Shown in pieces: positions 1 to 11,665 of a stretch of 64,000 nt of DNA. The translations under genes were made by a program, and so were the position numbers. The DNA is from Dipylidium caninum (Eukaryota > Platyhelminthes > Cestoda > Cyclophyllidea > Dipylidiidae), in contig QEYB01000895.1 of NCBI GenBank assembly GCA_017562135.1, positions 248,001 to 312,000 of the forward strand, read 5' to 3'. The notes beneath the pieces were generated by a model that had not been told where the DNA came from, ran no database searches, and saw only the letters and a list, made by a program, of their open reading frames with translations. Numbering within the stretch: the stretch's first letter is position 1; every line of letters starts with the position of its first letter.

Positions 1-35
1 CACATTGATTATTCTACTTTATATAAGGACGCTAT

Positions 36-329
36 TTACAAACTGTGCCTTGTGCTTTCACGTGAGGCAAGCTGGTGACGTAATTCTTCGACCCTTACCC
101 AAACAAAAACATTAAATTTTTGGTTACAGACCATCCTTTTTTCAGTAACAGACTGTCGAATATAAATGGTCTCATCACTAAAGTCTAGCAAAATGTGACA
201 ATTAAAGACTCGTCGTTGAGGAGCTGTCAATTCCCGCGCACCGTCAAATGCCGTCACTCGAATGAGTTCACTGAGTGCAATTGAAACCAACTGATCAAAT
301 GGCACGAAGGCACTGGGGCACACGAGCAT
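36..329 (-). CDS. Unidentified coding-like island near left edge
   Basis: A minus-strand open frame of 97 codons has a protein-like alternation of hydrophobic and charged residues (for example FDQLVSIALSELIRV, then NCHILLDFSDETIYIRQ). I do not recognise the family. No splice sites were fixed and the frame may be part of a larger exon or gene cut by the window edge. The overlapping frames further right on both strands look like low-complexity shadows. It could equally be a chance open frame in GC-rich DNA. Confidence 0.25.
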   Translation of the reverse strand: MLVCPSAFVPFDQLVSIALSELIRVTAFDGARELTAPQRRVFNCHILLDFSDETIYIRQSVTEKRMVCNQKFNVFVWVRVEELRHQLASRESTRHSL

Positions 330-1607
330 TGCGATCCCGTGCAGACTTCGCTGCCACTCGAGGCTTCAAGGGACATTCTTTCCTTGCGCCATTGTTGGTC
401 TGCAGTGGCCCGCACAGGCGAGTAGAGACGCGGTGGCCTCGTGGACGGGGCTGAGAGGCAAGTGGGAGATCGCGAAGGCAAAACCCGAACGCCGGCGACA
501 TTCGAAGCTCACTTTGGAGACGAGCATCCAAGTCTCGAGGCTGAAGCGCGCTTTACACACTCTCCTCGCGACCATCGCGCACACCGAACGACTCGCAGGC
601 ACACTTTGGTCTTTGACCTTCCGTGCGACCTCACGAGCAGCAGCCCGTGCATCTCAGGCTGACACTCAGCCAGTGCATTGTCGTTGCCGAAAGAGCGCAG
701 CACTGTGTGGGTCGCCGCTCCCGCAGTCGCCAACACCGTTTCCACCAGCTGCAAATCTCCGAGCGAAACTCCGGTCGTCGCGGAAAGTTGTGGCGGTGCT
801 CTTTGTCAACTCGTTTCTCGTGATTCTCCCCCATGACTTATCGGGGGGGGGAAGGGGGAGGGAGGGGAGGGGAGGGGGAGAAGTAGCCGCATGCATGGCT
901 CTCAGCCGACACAAGCTTCGTCAGCTTAGTTGGCCAAATTACTCCCACCTTCCCGAGATGCTTGAAGTGGCGTGTTGCTGCATTTCATGCCATCACTTCT
1001 ACTGGAGGGGGATCAACCCGCACTGCCTGAAGAGGATTTCAGAGTAACTCCTCCTGTCATTCAAACTCGTGCTTTCTTTCGGCAGACCGATTTGTTGCCT
1101 CTTATGAGTTTGTTGGCTTTTTTGTTCCTCTCGTCCTCAAAAGTAGCCACGACACACTGCGAAGCGTTGCCTACGGACGCAACGCAGTCTCCTTCACCCG
1201 CGTCAGCCCGCGCCTTCAGGAGAGGCTTCTGCGGGCTAACTCGGTCCCCTCCGACGCGACCCTCTTCCCTTCCCGTTTGCCTGCTTAGCGATTCTTGCAA
1301 CATTCCTTACGATTTGAAGCCTCTAAACCACAGAATCTGCTGGACGTGCGCGCAAACCAAAACGAGCCTCACGAGGACTTGAGAGCTAAGTGGATTCTGT
1401 CTGAATCGGAAGTCCCAAATTAAGTTGGTTGTCACGCACGCGACGCCCTGTTAGGTGTCCGCCCTCCGGTCTTTGGAGGAGAATGATGAGGCCCCCCTTA
1501 ATCGTCCCATACTCTGCTCTCCTCCGCCGCCAGTGCCTCGTCTACTCCACGCTTTAATTGGCCCTTTGGCATGGAATAAATCCTTGGCGTATCTGAAGTT
1601 CCCTTTT
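330..1607. other. GC-rich stretch without a supported gene
   Basis: Several overlapping open frames exist on both strands, but none shows a domain, motif or consistent splice pattern. A purine-rich run of G with A interruptions lies around 841-889. Nothing else is supported. Confidence 0.4.
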
Positions 1608-2334
1608 CTACGAGCTGCAGTCGACGACTTTTATTTTCCCGTCAGTCGGTGTGATGTTGTTCAGTATGCCTTCTTTGGTCAGATTTCCCCCTCCGATGTC
1701 CTCGGCCAGGTCGGTGAGTCGAGGTCCCGCGAGCCAGACTGGCATTTGAGTGCCGGACACTGCCAAAAGTCCGTCTCCTGTGCCAGTCCGCCCTCTCGCC
1801 TCAGTAAAGACCACTTTTTCTGTGCTTGTCACTCGATTTGTGTGTTTCAGGCAGTAGACTGGCTGGGTCTGAGTGACATGACGCCTTCTTTTACAAATCC
1901 CAACGCCTGAATTGGTAGGTGGAGGCTCTGTTAAGAAGTTGGCTGGAAATGCTTCTATCTGAGGCGACCTCGGCGTGTCGATGACCTGTCGAGCATTGCG
2001 TACGAGCTTCTCCATGCGAGGATATCAGTGGTTGCAGGCTTGTGCGAGAGAATCGCCTCCGCTAAGACGCAGACATGGTGGACGTAGACAGCCAACGAGT
2101 TCTCCTCCCTTGACGTGTTTGTTCGGACCCCCTCCACGAACCGTGGCGCGGCGGCTCGACTTCCACGGCAGCCTCGCCGTGAGGCGTCTCCACGCCGCCA
2201 GGACACCGCACGATGTACTGACAATTTGGAGTAGCAAATACTGCCGCCGTCATGGAGCCGCGCACATCCCTCGTCAGGACTGTTACAAAGTACTTTCCTT
2301 CTTTCAAGATACTCGCGTAATTAGGGTGGCTCAC
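1608..2334 (-). CDS. Unidentified overlapping coding-like islands
   Basis: Two minus-strand frames read like protein: 2062-2334 (contains EGKYFVTVLTRDVRGSM and FATPNCQYIVRCPGG) and 1608-2015 (contains NARQVIDTPRSPQIEAFPAN and GPRLTDLAEDIGGGN). They overlap in different frames between about 1955 and 2015, where a third open frame also looks plausible, so I cannot decide which is translated. No family was recognised. At least one exon of an unknown minus-strand gene is likely here, but boundaries are unresolved. Confidence 0.22.
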
Positions 2335-2796
2335 TTGGCTTGAGAAATCAACCCAAGTTTCTAATTCGCCTCAATCTCCTCTTATTTTGCGACATTTACG
2401 TGTTTAGAGGTGAATATTCCAATGATCGGCTCGTCTGAACTTATTCACGTGTTTAAGTCCGGAAAGACAAATCTGAATTTGCGTGTTGGTCGACACGACA
2501 GTCAATGGTGGCCGCGTAAACACTTGTCTCTTCTCTTTGGTGTTTCCGACTTTCCCTGTGTGCCCGATTACTTCACAGCATTTCACCCGCTGTTTACACG
2601 AGCACCAAAAAGCTGCCATCGTCGCATTGATGGCAGCGCACCCTTCCACGGAATGGTGCGCGGCGAACACCAGCGGAGTCGGGGATGGCGGACGTCGTGG
2701 ACACAAGACAGTGGTGGCTGGGCGCGCGTCGGGCGGTGTGCGACGAGGGAGTCGGCGGCGGGTCGGAGCGGGAGACGGAGCGAGAGCGGAGGAACC

Positions 2797-2821
2797 GACG
2801 GACGGACGGACGGACGGACGG
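2797..2821. repeat. GACG tetranucleotide repeat
   Basis: About six tandem copies of a CGGA/GACG unit, followed by a G/A-rich tract to about 2850. A short tandem repeat, with no sign that it is translated. Confidence 0.9.
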
Positions 2822-3041
2822 AGGGGGAGAGGGAGAGAGGATCAGAGGGTGAGACGGCGGCACACTCCTGGCCGTGAGAGCCGAGGGGAAGCGGGCGCTG
2901 GCACGCCGAGACACGTTTAGGTGGAGCTCACACGCACGTGGTGGAGGACTCACTCCCCAGACCCGATAAATCCTCAGCCAACATTGTGGGTCGTCCTGCC
3001 TGATTTACGACACGTGCGCTCCTCCTCCGCATGCACAAGAA

Positions 3042-3062
3042 ACACACACACACACACACACA
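3042..3062. repeat. CA dinucleotide repeat
   Basis: An uninterrupted AC/CA microsatellite of about ten units. Confidence 0.95.
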
Positions 3063-3334
3063 TCCACTTTCGGGTACCCACTTGGGTTCCAACTTTGGGT
3101 CACTCATTCGCGTTGGACGTGCTGGTTTTACGCGAAAGCGTGTTTGATACCGTTCTGACGATGATTCATTGTGGCTACTTCACCTCCTCCGAGTTTGTTA
3201 AATTACTCCTTAATATTAACCATAGATTATCCTACTTCCACTCCGTGGCAGGCGCCCTCTGCGGAGTGAAAGCCTTTTGCAAGCGCCACGGTGAAGTGGA
3301 GGACTACGAAGGTATGCAGACGAGCAGTGATGCT

Positions 3335-3372
3335 GGGGCGGGGCGGGGCGGGGCGGGGCGGGGCGGGGCGGG
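3335..3372. repeat. GGGGC pentanucleotide repeat, G-quadruplex prone
   Basis: About seven to eight tandem GGGGC units on the plus strand. Runs of four G separated by one C are classic G-quadruplex-forming sequence. There is no supported reading frame through it. Confidence 0.9.
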
Positions 3373-4301
3373 ACGCGGTGACCAGGGGTACCGTCCTGTC
3401 TGGACCCGCTTCTCTCGCGACACTCCAGGAGTGTCTGCATTTGTTCGGGTCGACGTCTGTTCACACTCAACTTTGGTGTCAACAGACAAGGCGACCGGTC
3501 AGACGTCAGGCAGAGCGTCTGAAACGTCCTCTCGAATTCGTCCCCCATGAGGGGGAGCGATTCCTTCCTTCTGCTCATGGCCCGTGGATACTTCCGCGTT
3601 TTTGCTCAAGACTTCCTATTAAAATGAGCCGTCAAGGCACACTGCCAACTGCTCCACCAGCACCGGATTCTCTGAACGCCCTCAAAAATGGGGACTTGTA
3701 ACAAAATCGCGGCTCACCACCCGTTGCCATAGCACTTTTCTTGAAAATCCGGTAACAGAGAAATTGTTGCTGCGATAATCTGCCCACCTTCGGGTTGCAC
3801 GGCGAGGTGCATGCAACGTCCGTGGCATCGGCTGTCATCATGACTTCCAAGACATCTTTCATCCCTCCCTTTAGGCGCGCCTCGTCCTAATGTCACCCAC
3901 CTTTCCTCAATCCCGAAGTGGTTCCGCTTTGCAGCGTGCATTTTTTTTTCTTGTAATTTATTCCTCCGAAAATATTTTCATTGTCGAAAGCTGTGACGCC
4001 GGCCAGTGAGGCATGCTGCCCCTCACCATCCGCACGGCTCCACTACTGCTGAACTAGTTTGGCAAACCTAACCGCGCCTACAGGGCGCTTCCTTCGTTTC
4101 GTCACAGGGGAATCGCAGAATCTGCGGAAGGGATGTGTTTGTACAAGTCTCTCAAGAAACCTCTTCAAATAGGAAAAGTATTCTGGTGAGGAAGGCTTTA
4201 GCAGCAGCAGCAGGGGAAGAAGAAGAAGAAGGAGAATGTAGGTGTTTGCGATATTCCCGTTCAATCTCGATACGGTCGCCAGATGTAGGTCAAGGGAGAT
4301 T

Positions 4302-4915
4302 TCAAGCGCCATGTAGGCGGTTTCGGCGCCCCTGCGCGCGAGGTGGAGGTGGAGGAGGAGGAGGAAGAGGCGGGACCGGGGAGGGGACGCGGAGGGTGGC
4401 CCCGGTCGTGGTCGAAGGGGAGGAGAGACAGTCGGCAGACAGTCCGCTGTCGACGCTCTCCCTCCTCCGTCCACGCGCCGTGGGTGGGCGACGCGACGGA
4501 GAAAACTGCTGATGCGCCACTCCTGCCGAAGTTGTGGGCATCAGCGGCCGGAGTGTACCAACGGGTGTGAATGCCGAGGGTCGCGGAGACACGTTTTCTT
4601 TCTCCTTCTCCGCCCCTCCTTTCGACGCAGAGATCCCGTCTTGTTGTCGGCGCCGCTGTGCCGGCGGGAGGTTCTCTGCTGCGGAGGGGCGCAAACGATG
4701 CAACTTCGCCCGCAATTCGGGTTCGTTCTTCACGAAATCAGCCAGTCCTTGAAGTACTTTCGTGCACTGGTTGAGTATATCCGTAATCTCCGTTCTTTTC
4801 GCGCGACCGACGTTGTGGCTGTAGGACAGTCGACGAAGTAAATCCTGGGTTAGCATCCAGTTGATCAGGAAGTCGGGAACCGCTTGTCTCTCAATATAAC
4901 TGGGGATTTTACGGA
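4302..4915 (-). CDS. Probable terminal exon of an unidentified gene, polyproline C-terminus
   Basis: A minus-strand open frame of about 204 codons follows an acceptor-like TAG at 4916-4918 and ends at a TGA (4302-4304). The N-terminal 75 residues look globular and helical (IERQAVPDFLINWMLTQDLL, then TEITDILNQCTKVLQGLADF). The rest is Ser/Pro/Arg-rich and ends in a PPLPPPPPPPP tract. I do not recognise the family. Possible upstream pieces lie at about 5022-5078 and 5606-5899, but their splice phases do not join cleanly, so the gene model is incomplete. Confidence 0.45.
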
Positions 4916-5605
4916 CTATTCCAATAACTTTTTTCGAAAGGGCCAAAGATTTCGACTTAGGGAGTCGCCGAAGCTATCCTTTTTCTTAAATCCCACTTTA
5001 AATAGGGGATGAGACAACAACTTACTTTTTCCCCAACGAGGGAGACGACGAGACTGTGGAGGGTAGACAGTTTGTCTGAGATGCAAGCACGTCGGCGGCG
5101 TTCCATGTTCTGCTTTCTGACCTAGAGGAGAGGGTGGGAGGCCGAGGGAGGAGGGAAGAGGAGAGGGAAGTGGGGAAGGGGGTGAGTGGTGCTCTTTCAA
5201 TTGAGGCGGAGGTGGAGGGGTGGGGGAGGGAACGTGCCGACAGCGCGAAGGATTAATGAACCCCTTGAGTGAGTGAGACGGCGCGGCATATGGACACAGA
5301 GTAGACGGAAAGTAATTATGTCGCCTCCAAAACACTCGCCAGCCCCCGTGAATGCGTCATTTTCTCTCTCTCCCTCTCTCCCACACAAACCGCAGACGTA
5401 TACGTGCACGGCGCCACTCACTAATGGCTACTCAGCTGCACTGGGGCACACAACTGGTCTCCAACCTCACTCGCGTAGTGACCAGAACAGCTTCAGTTGG
5501 TGGGAGCAAAAGGCGTTCCCATAAGTTACAATAGGACACTCCCCCTCCCCCCCCCATGTAGTCGATTGAGTTCATCCTAGCAAAGATTGGACAGTGAATG
5601 CTCAC

Positions 5606-5899
5606 CCTCCGTCTCGTCTCCCGATCGTCCAATGCATGAGGAGGGCGCTTTCCCCTCTTCACCTCTGAGGAAGGCGGAGTCGAAGCAGCATTCTTGACTG
5701 CCGCACCAGTCGGCGGGTGTGAAAGTGGTCTCTTGTGATTGGAGAGATCCACGGCTGGGTCGGGTGGAAGAGACGCTGCGGTAATTGGTATTACAAAGAC
5801 GGGTTGGTAGGTTTGCTGTTGTTGGTGTTCTCCCGCTGTTGGCAGATCCGATAACACGCAGGCGGCGAACGTTGGGAAGGCGTGACGACTGGGATTCAT
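5606..5899 (-). CDS. Candidate exon, Gln/Pro/Ser-rich, unidentified
   Basis: A minus-strand open frame runs into a good donor (AGG then GTGAGC, exon edge at 5606). It encodes a low-complexity but protein-like segment with a short QQQQ run and basic/proline-rich stretches (NHKRPLSHPPTGAAVKN). It could belong to the same gene as 4302-4915. The 5' edge is not determined and two other frames are also open through part of it, so translation frame is uncertain. Confidence 0.3.
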
Positions 5900-7085
5900 C
5901 TCGATGGGGCCAACTGCGCGTGTCCAATTCTCGAGTGTGGCGACACCACGCGCAACTTATTGGCGCACGCGCAGCCAATCAGCCGCCCAATCAAAACCGC
6001 TCTCACTGCGCATTGGTCGCCGCCTCGGCTGCCAACCTATCCGCTGGCGGTCTCCACGGCACTGCCAGACTCTGTGTGTGGCTTCGGCCTTTGGAAGTTC
6101 TGCGCCTCGACGGGCAGAAGGAGATGGGTGTGACCGCTCTTGACTGGGGTGCAGGCGACCACGCGGTTAGAGTGGAGATATGTCACCCAAAGAAAGTCAA
6201 GTGGTGCACTTGGCGTTCCCTAAGTTCGTGCTAGTCAGTGTGATGTCAGCCATATACAAAGACATTTGCCCGAATCGCGGTTGAAATATCTATAAGTGGT
6301 CTACCACCAGTCGGGATTACTCATGGATTTGGGCATGAGCAAATTCGAATACTCGTAGACTCTCAGTGAGTCAAAACTCCTGAGTCCCGCACTAGAGCAG
6401 CGAGAACAAGTCCAACCCAACTGCTCGTGGACTTCAAACACCAGCGGTGCAAAGTGAGGGAACAAAATCCCCCCCTCCTCCCCGTAAATTTATCCGCTCG
6501 CTCGTGCGTGGGACTTTTTGGCGTGGTCGCGGGCGAGAACTACGGGACCAAGGCGGACCGACTAATGTGGGATGCTCAGCCCCTCCCCACTGGCCTGGCG
6601 GGTGAGGGTGCTGCGCAGGCGTCGTCGCGTTACCTGCCTCCGACAATAAAGTGCACCAGTTGAGCAGTCCAGTGCGTTGTTACTGATCTCATTGCTTTTG
6701 GATCTTAGCCAGGAACTCCCCGAGTTTGCTTAAATTATTCCGAGGCAGAGTGATAGGCCAGACAGGTTCACTAGGTTTGCGGAAAGCGGCTCATTGCCAA
6801 CTCTCGAGCGAATCTCAAGGGGGTTAAGGAAATCCACTGGGTCCACGCGTAGAACGCTTAAGTTGTCGGTGAAGGCGGCAACGCGGGTCTCGATGGGGAG
6901 AAATCCCCGTTTTTACCCACAATTCGTGTGTGACTGTCTCTTGTCTGGCAATTGCAATGAAGCCACCAAGTACAATTGTCACTCAGTATCTCAACGGTAT
7001 GGCAAGTGATTTCTTTACATGGAGAAATCGGTGAGCTCCGGCACTTTTTTTGCCATTTGAGCTCGAAATAATGGCTTGCAGTCTT
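5900..7085. other. Stretch without a supported gene
   Basis: Open frames here are short, mostly Arg/Pro-rich, and lack recognisable motifs or paired splice sites. I see nothing I can annotate. Confidence 0.4.
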
Positions 7086-7277
7086 TCACATTGTGTCTAG
7101 GCTATTCTTCTCTGTCTTCATGTCCATAAACTCGTCAATGCTCGTTGAAATTGTCTCCAAGTAGCCGTGTAATGCTAGAAAATGAGGCAGGTGTGACGCG
7201 GCAGAAATGCCCAAGCCGCCTATTCGCAACTCCTTCAACCACTCCATCACAGGATATCCGCCCTCCCTTTTCCTCAC
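7086..7277 (-). CDS. Candidate exon, possibly SAM-like helical segment
   Basis: A 63-codon minus-strand frame ending in TGA contains VMEWLKELRIGG and LPHFLALHGYLETISTSIDE. The spacing of a tryptophan-leucine start, aromatic/leucine helix and GY turn is reminiscent of a SAM domain, but the match is by eye and weak. No clean acceptor is visible upstream. With the island at 7422-7640 it may form part of an unidentified minus-strand gene. Confidence 0.3.
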   Translation of the reverse strand: MRKREGGYPVMEWLKELRIGGLGISAASHLPHFLALHGYLETISTSIDEFMDMKTEKNSLDTM

Positions 7278-7421
7278 TTCTTGGTCTTCGCCTCAGTTAA
7301 GTGTCTCTCTACGTAAATTCACGACCGAAATGAGAGTTCGGGGAGGAGGCATAGCACATTGTCGAGTTGAAGAAGACTGCTTGTCTCCAGGCCTGAAATC
7401 GGCACCAGGCAGATGTTTTTC

Positions 7422-7640
7422 TTACAAGCCCCAGGGAAACACTGCCTGGCTGGTGAGGGGAATACGGGCCGCGCGGTGACGAGGACTGAGTCCTCGGATT
7501 TCCCCCTCCTCGTGCACAAACTTAATCTCCTCGACCTCCCGGAAATATGCGCAGCTTGTCGTTTCGGCAGGCATATCATCCACGAGGGCTAAAAGCATTT
7601 GGATGCCCTTTTCCCCAGGCCAAAGTAGGGTTCTCCCCAC
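7422..7640 (-). CDS. Candidate exon, unidentified
   Basis: A minus-strand frame contains GIQMLLALVDDMPAETTS and YFREVEEIKFVHEEGEI, an acidic, helix-like composition unlike the surrounding low-complexity translations. Frame, edges and function are unresolved. A further open frame at 7799-8092 on the same strand is less convincing. Confidence 0.28.
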   Translation of the reverse strand: MGRTLLWPGEKGIQMLLALVDDMPAETTSCAYFREVEEIKFVHEEGEIRGLSPRHRAARIPLTSQAVFPWGL

Positions 7641-8798
7641 CTTAGCCCGGCCTACCCAACTTTTTTAAAACTGCAAACGTGTTTTGAGGTTATTCGAGAG
7701 ACTGTTGCAATTTAGGCGAGGGTAAATTGCTGAAAAGAGACGTATTTCAGGGTCTTCTCGGAGTCGGAAGATTCTTTCGCAAACATAAAGTGGTCTGCCT
7801 AATTTACTGCATTTGAATATGAAGAAGTATTTTCACCTTGCATAAAGTTGCGGAGAAAAGATGCAGTCGTCGTGTTCAGTATCGTCCAGGAGTGCAGGCG
7901 CCACCAACGCACTGGCGAGTCGGGATTTAAGCCTCCTTTCATGGTGAAAGCCTCGTGGGGAGTCGGACCTCCTGGCCATGTAGTTGACAAGCGTGATTCG
8001 TTGTGGAAGTAGTAGAACTTTCCACGGCACAAACTTATACCGCCTCTCTGCGGGAGGTTTAGTCGGAAAGCGTCATCACCACTCGGAGTCAAGAGCCGAC
8101 GGAAAGTAAAGGAAAACTGGTGGTCGGTTCAAATTATTTACCCATTCTTAAGGCCGCACTGGGTCGGGTGCCACTCCGAGTAGGGCAGATCGGCCGAACT
8201 TACAGTTGACATTCCGAAACGTGTTTCCCGCCTTCCCCTTTGCCCCGTAAACCTTTTGTCGTAGTCTTTCGTATTTCCTCTCGTTCAGATGACATACAGA
8301 ACTCATCGGGACGGGGCCGCCGTCTCCTGTAATGAAGGCCTACGCCTTGTTTTCCTCTCCCATGACTCCACTGGACAATTGGAGGACAGGGGGGGGCGGA
8401 AATGCCGCATGCCGCTTTGACCTTGAACTGATGCATAAGTTAATTGGTGAATTCTTGAAATGTCAAATAGGCCTTGAAAACAATCCTCAACGTGCCGTTA
8501 CAGGCATGAGCGCACCTTCCACTACTTGCCGCCCTCGTCGGCCATAATTACTGGGACATCCTCAACTGGGATGGACGTCGCCTCGCCCTCGTGACGGTAA
8601 TTACAGCCTTTGAGACGACCAAGCGATCGGAGTCTCAATGGTTTTCGCACGCGGTTGGGATTTCCATGTGCCGTCAATTCTAAATAGAAGTCACCCGTTT
8701 CAGGCCGTTCACTTGTCTCCGAGACTAACGTCCCTACGTGAGAAGAGGGGATTTAAAAAGAGGCCATGCAGTAGAGAAGGGACAAAGACCCGAGAATT
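7641..8798. other. Stretch without a supported gene
   Basis: No motif-bearing frame and no convincing exon. This separates the ING-family gene (to the right, same strand) from the unidentified islands on the left and may hold the ING 3' untranslated region. Confidence 0.35.
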
Positions 8799-10275
8799 TT
8801 ATTTGTTTAACAGGCGACACGTGGACGACCTACCCAAAATGACGGTTCCAATCAGCGGGGGACGTGACAGCGTAGGTGGACGGCTGCAGACACAAACACC
8901 GAAGCGGGGCACAGAGGCCGCCTGCCTTTCGTGTGTAGTTACAAAAAACAACGTCTTGGCAAGAAGCGTACCAGTTAGGCATCGACCCGTTTGATTTTTG
9001 GAGTTTTCGCCTCTACAGCGAGGACAATACCAACGACCTTTCGGCTGGGTTTTTATATCAACACACGCAAAGTGAAACCATTCAATGTCGCAGCGGGAGT
9101 TATCACAAGCAATCATGTCCCCATAAGATAGCCTTTTGCACAAGCAATAAACACGCTCTCCGGACCCATCACCTGTGGCGGAGCCAGCAGAGACTGCTTC
9201 CCTTTTACGACTGCGCAAGGGGGAGGAGGCGCTTCTCGACCTCGATATAGACCGATCGTACTCTTCGAATTCGCTTGAAGAAGAAAGAGAGGGAGAATGG
9301 GAAGAGGGCCTTTATCGAGCGATTTCCCAAGGCTTGTCTTATTGCGAGTTGGTTTCTCCTGTGCAAATCTGTCATCCGAGAACGCAAGGGGTGGGTAGGA
9401 GGGAGGACTCGATTTCTGACACCTTTAAACGGACCTCCACGGGCCGCCGAGGCAACGCTCCGCCGTGCGCTAATCCACTTCGTCCACGAAGGAGCAGTTG
9501 CGAGGGTGAAGGGCGATGGTGTTGATGGGTAGAACGGCGGGCCGACTTAACGAGCGATTGTGAGGGCATCGGGGAGGATGAGGAAGTATTCAATGGGATG
9601 GGAGCGTTGCGATGTCCATCGCTAACAGACGTGAAGGCACTTAGCAAATTTCTCAGTTGGTGTTCGTCGTTGCGTGCAGGGCGGATTTTAGATTGTGACA
9701 AGAATTGAACCATTTGTTCCAGAGTTTCTAAAAGCTAGTCGAGTGCAAAAACATCTTCAATTTAAAGAATAACTACGAGATGCTGGCTAAAGTTCAATTT
9801 GGTTCGCTTATCCCCAAACGGAATAAAGAAATCTTAAACGAGTAGTGATTTCGGTGGGGTTACACTTGCGTGTTGTTGACTGGGTATTCTAAAGTCCGCA
9901 AAACGCCTTTTCATTAATTGCGGTAGTAGACGAATTTGGGATCCTGTGATGTCTTGAGCAAGTTATGCGTACGCGTAAAAAAGATAAACAACGCTAATTA
10001 ACGGAAAGATGATAATATGGATCCAGAGAATAAAGAAACTAACCTCACCCAGTTCGCTGAGTTTTGCATCGTATGAGTTACTCAGTTGTATAATTATAAG
10101 ATGACAGATCGTCGAAATGTGCGGTATTTTTTTGTCAAATCCACTATGGCAAGAATCGACTAAATTATTGATAAGACTGGTCTGTCTTATGTCAGCGTCA
10201 AACAAGGAAGTGAAGAAGCTTTGAAGGAGACACGGTAGCTCCTGTATGGTCGCCAGGTAATTCGTAAAGTATGTA
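8799..10275 (-). CDS. ING-family PHD-finger protein, N-terminal exon missing
   Basis: ING proteins bring histone acetyltransferase or deacetylase complexes to H3K4me3-marked nucleosomes. Visible exons on the minus strand: 10275-10049 (ING N-terminal helix, [20 protein letters not shown]), then from 9727 leftward (LSEL joining [12 protein letters not shown] in phase 1, then a Ser/His-rich linker), then 9210 leftward with a complete C4HC3 PHD finger ([34 protein letters not shown]). All eight zinc ligands are present, and the aromatic and acidic cage positions resemble ING1/2/5. The linker exon donor (about 9400) and C-terminus are uncertain: the PHD frame stays open to a stop at 8799-8801, or a donor at 8966-8971 may be used. 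No in-frame ATG lies in the first visible exon, so the start exon lies further right and was not found. Confidence 0.85.
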
Positions 10276-11665
10276 CTAAGATTCTCTATCAATCATCATC
10301 ACATGCGTTTCGGAAGTCCAGGGGCTTCTTCACAAAAAATAAACACAACAGTTGTAAACTATGTAGCGTTGCTTTGCTTGATTGTTTAGGGTCTTTCATC
10401 TTGAATATATTTTTTATTATTTATCGCTAAGTATTAAGCACGGATACTAGAACTTTCTAAGAACAAACTTTTACTAAAGGTCAAAGGCCGCAATGCAAAA
10501 ACGTAGTGAAACCTAGGATGAGTACACTTCTAAGCACTTTCTCTGCTTTGTGTCGAACTAAACTTGTTTTATCTTAGCATATGTCACCCGACTCATCAGG
10601 CTTGAAGGTTACCACTTGTCACCTGTTGAAATAGCTTTTCTAGATAACTGACGTCGCAATTTAGAGGCCAACCCTGTGATCGTATCTCCGGTTCAGCCCC
10701 TGCCTCATTTTTTGCTACTTGTAAACTCCTTTGCCGAATACTTTATATCCACAGCATCAGGACAACCCACATCATTGCGTGTAACCCCTTCGGTGATAAC
10801 AAGAACCAAAAGCATTGTTCTTGCAATCCTCCACAACTTACGTAATAAGTCTAACTTTTGACGAACACAGCTCACCTCAACGACAAAATGCTGGGAACAC
10901 CAGCTCTCATAGAAGGAGGAGCACACATTACACCCCACCGCCCAGCCAAAAAGCTGATATACCAAAATTACCCAGCGCCCCATACTTTTGTCAACAGGGA
11001 CATACTTTCCCTGTTCGCGAAAAAGAATGTCATTAAAAACACATAAGATTTAAAGCTGTATGATATTTCTCTCGGCATATCTTTCGCGCTTAAGACAAAT
11101 TACAGTGTTGATGAATGATTTAGGGTGGGGAGAAAGGAATTAAGTGCGATTAAGGGGCAGCGGAGAGTGGCAAATGGTAACCAGTTGGCGTTGGAGATAA
11201 AAAAACCAGTGGAAACGAAGGATGGGGATAGTGAGGGGGGGTGGGGTGGGGTGGGGTAGAACGAGGTGTAGAGGCCAGAAGCGACATAGTTCTCAATGTG
11301 CAACTGGGAAAGAGAGGACGATGGCGGTGTAACGGATTGTCATGCTGAAGCAGTTCCGGTTTTCCTCCCTTTCCTCCGTCCTGCACATCACATCATATAT
11401 TCGTTTGCGAGTTTTATTTACAGGAGGGGAAATTAAGCGTGGCTGTCATGGCTGGCGGGTTACGAAGGAGAGAGGGAAGAACCCTATCTAAAATTAAACA
11501 GTCAATATACGCATAAATCATGTCAAAAAGCATACAAATATCGCATATCGGATGTTCCCTGGAAGAGGAACCAAGGATTGTAAGAACTTTGACAATTCTT
11601 ATAAAATGTTACCTACGGGTCTTTACGGGGAGTTGAATAAAACCAACGACGTGCATAACACTAAC
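10276..11665. other. Region between ING and Vav genes
   Basis: AT-rich, without a supported coding frame apart from what must be hidden small exons: the ING start exon and the last Vav exon (completing its C-terminal SH3 after an NGR codon triplet) should both lie here. I could not locate either with confidence. A T-rich tract with possible minus-strand AATAAA lies around 10409-10422. Confidence 0.45.
11237..11258. repeat. GGGGT repeat
   Basis: A G run followed by about three to four GGGGT units on the plus strand; a short, G-quadruplex-prone tandem repeat in noncoding DNA. Confidence 0.85.

Larger units (their letters stand above)
2335..4301. other. Repeat-rich GC-rich region, no supported gene
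   Basis: Low-complexity sequence with several simple repeats (listed separately) and purine/pyrimidine-biased runs. The long frames on either strand are arginine-, glycine- or serine-rich translations of these repeats and are not convincing genes. This could be promoter or intronic DNA of the neighbouring unidentified minus-strand gene(s). Confidence 0.4.

Noticed and set aside
841..889. Purine-rich G run considered as a regulatory element or array
   Set aside because: Only a homopurine low-complexity tract with no repeat unit or spacer structure.
8799..8971. Long C-terminal tail after the ING PHD finger as a second zinc domain
   Set aside because: The tail is basic and lacks paired zinc ligands; it is probably a read-through of a donor or an untranslated region.
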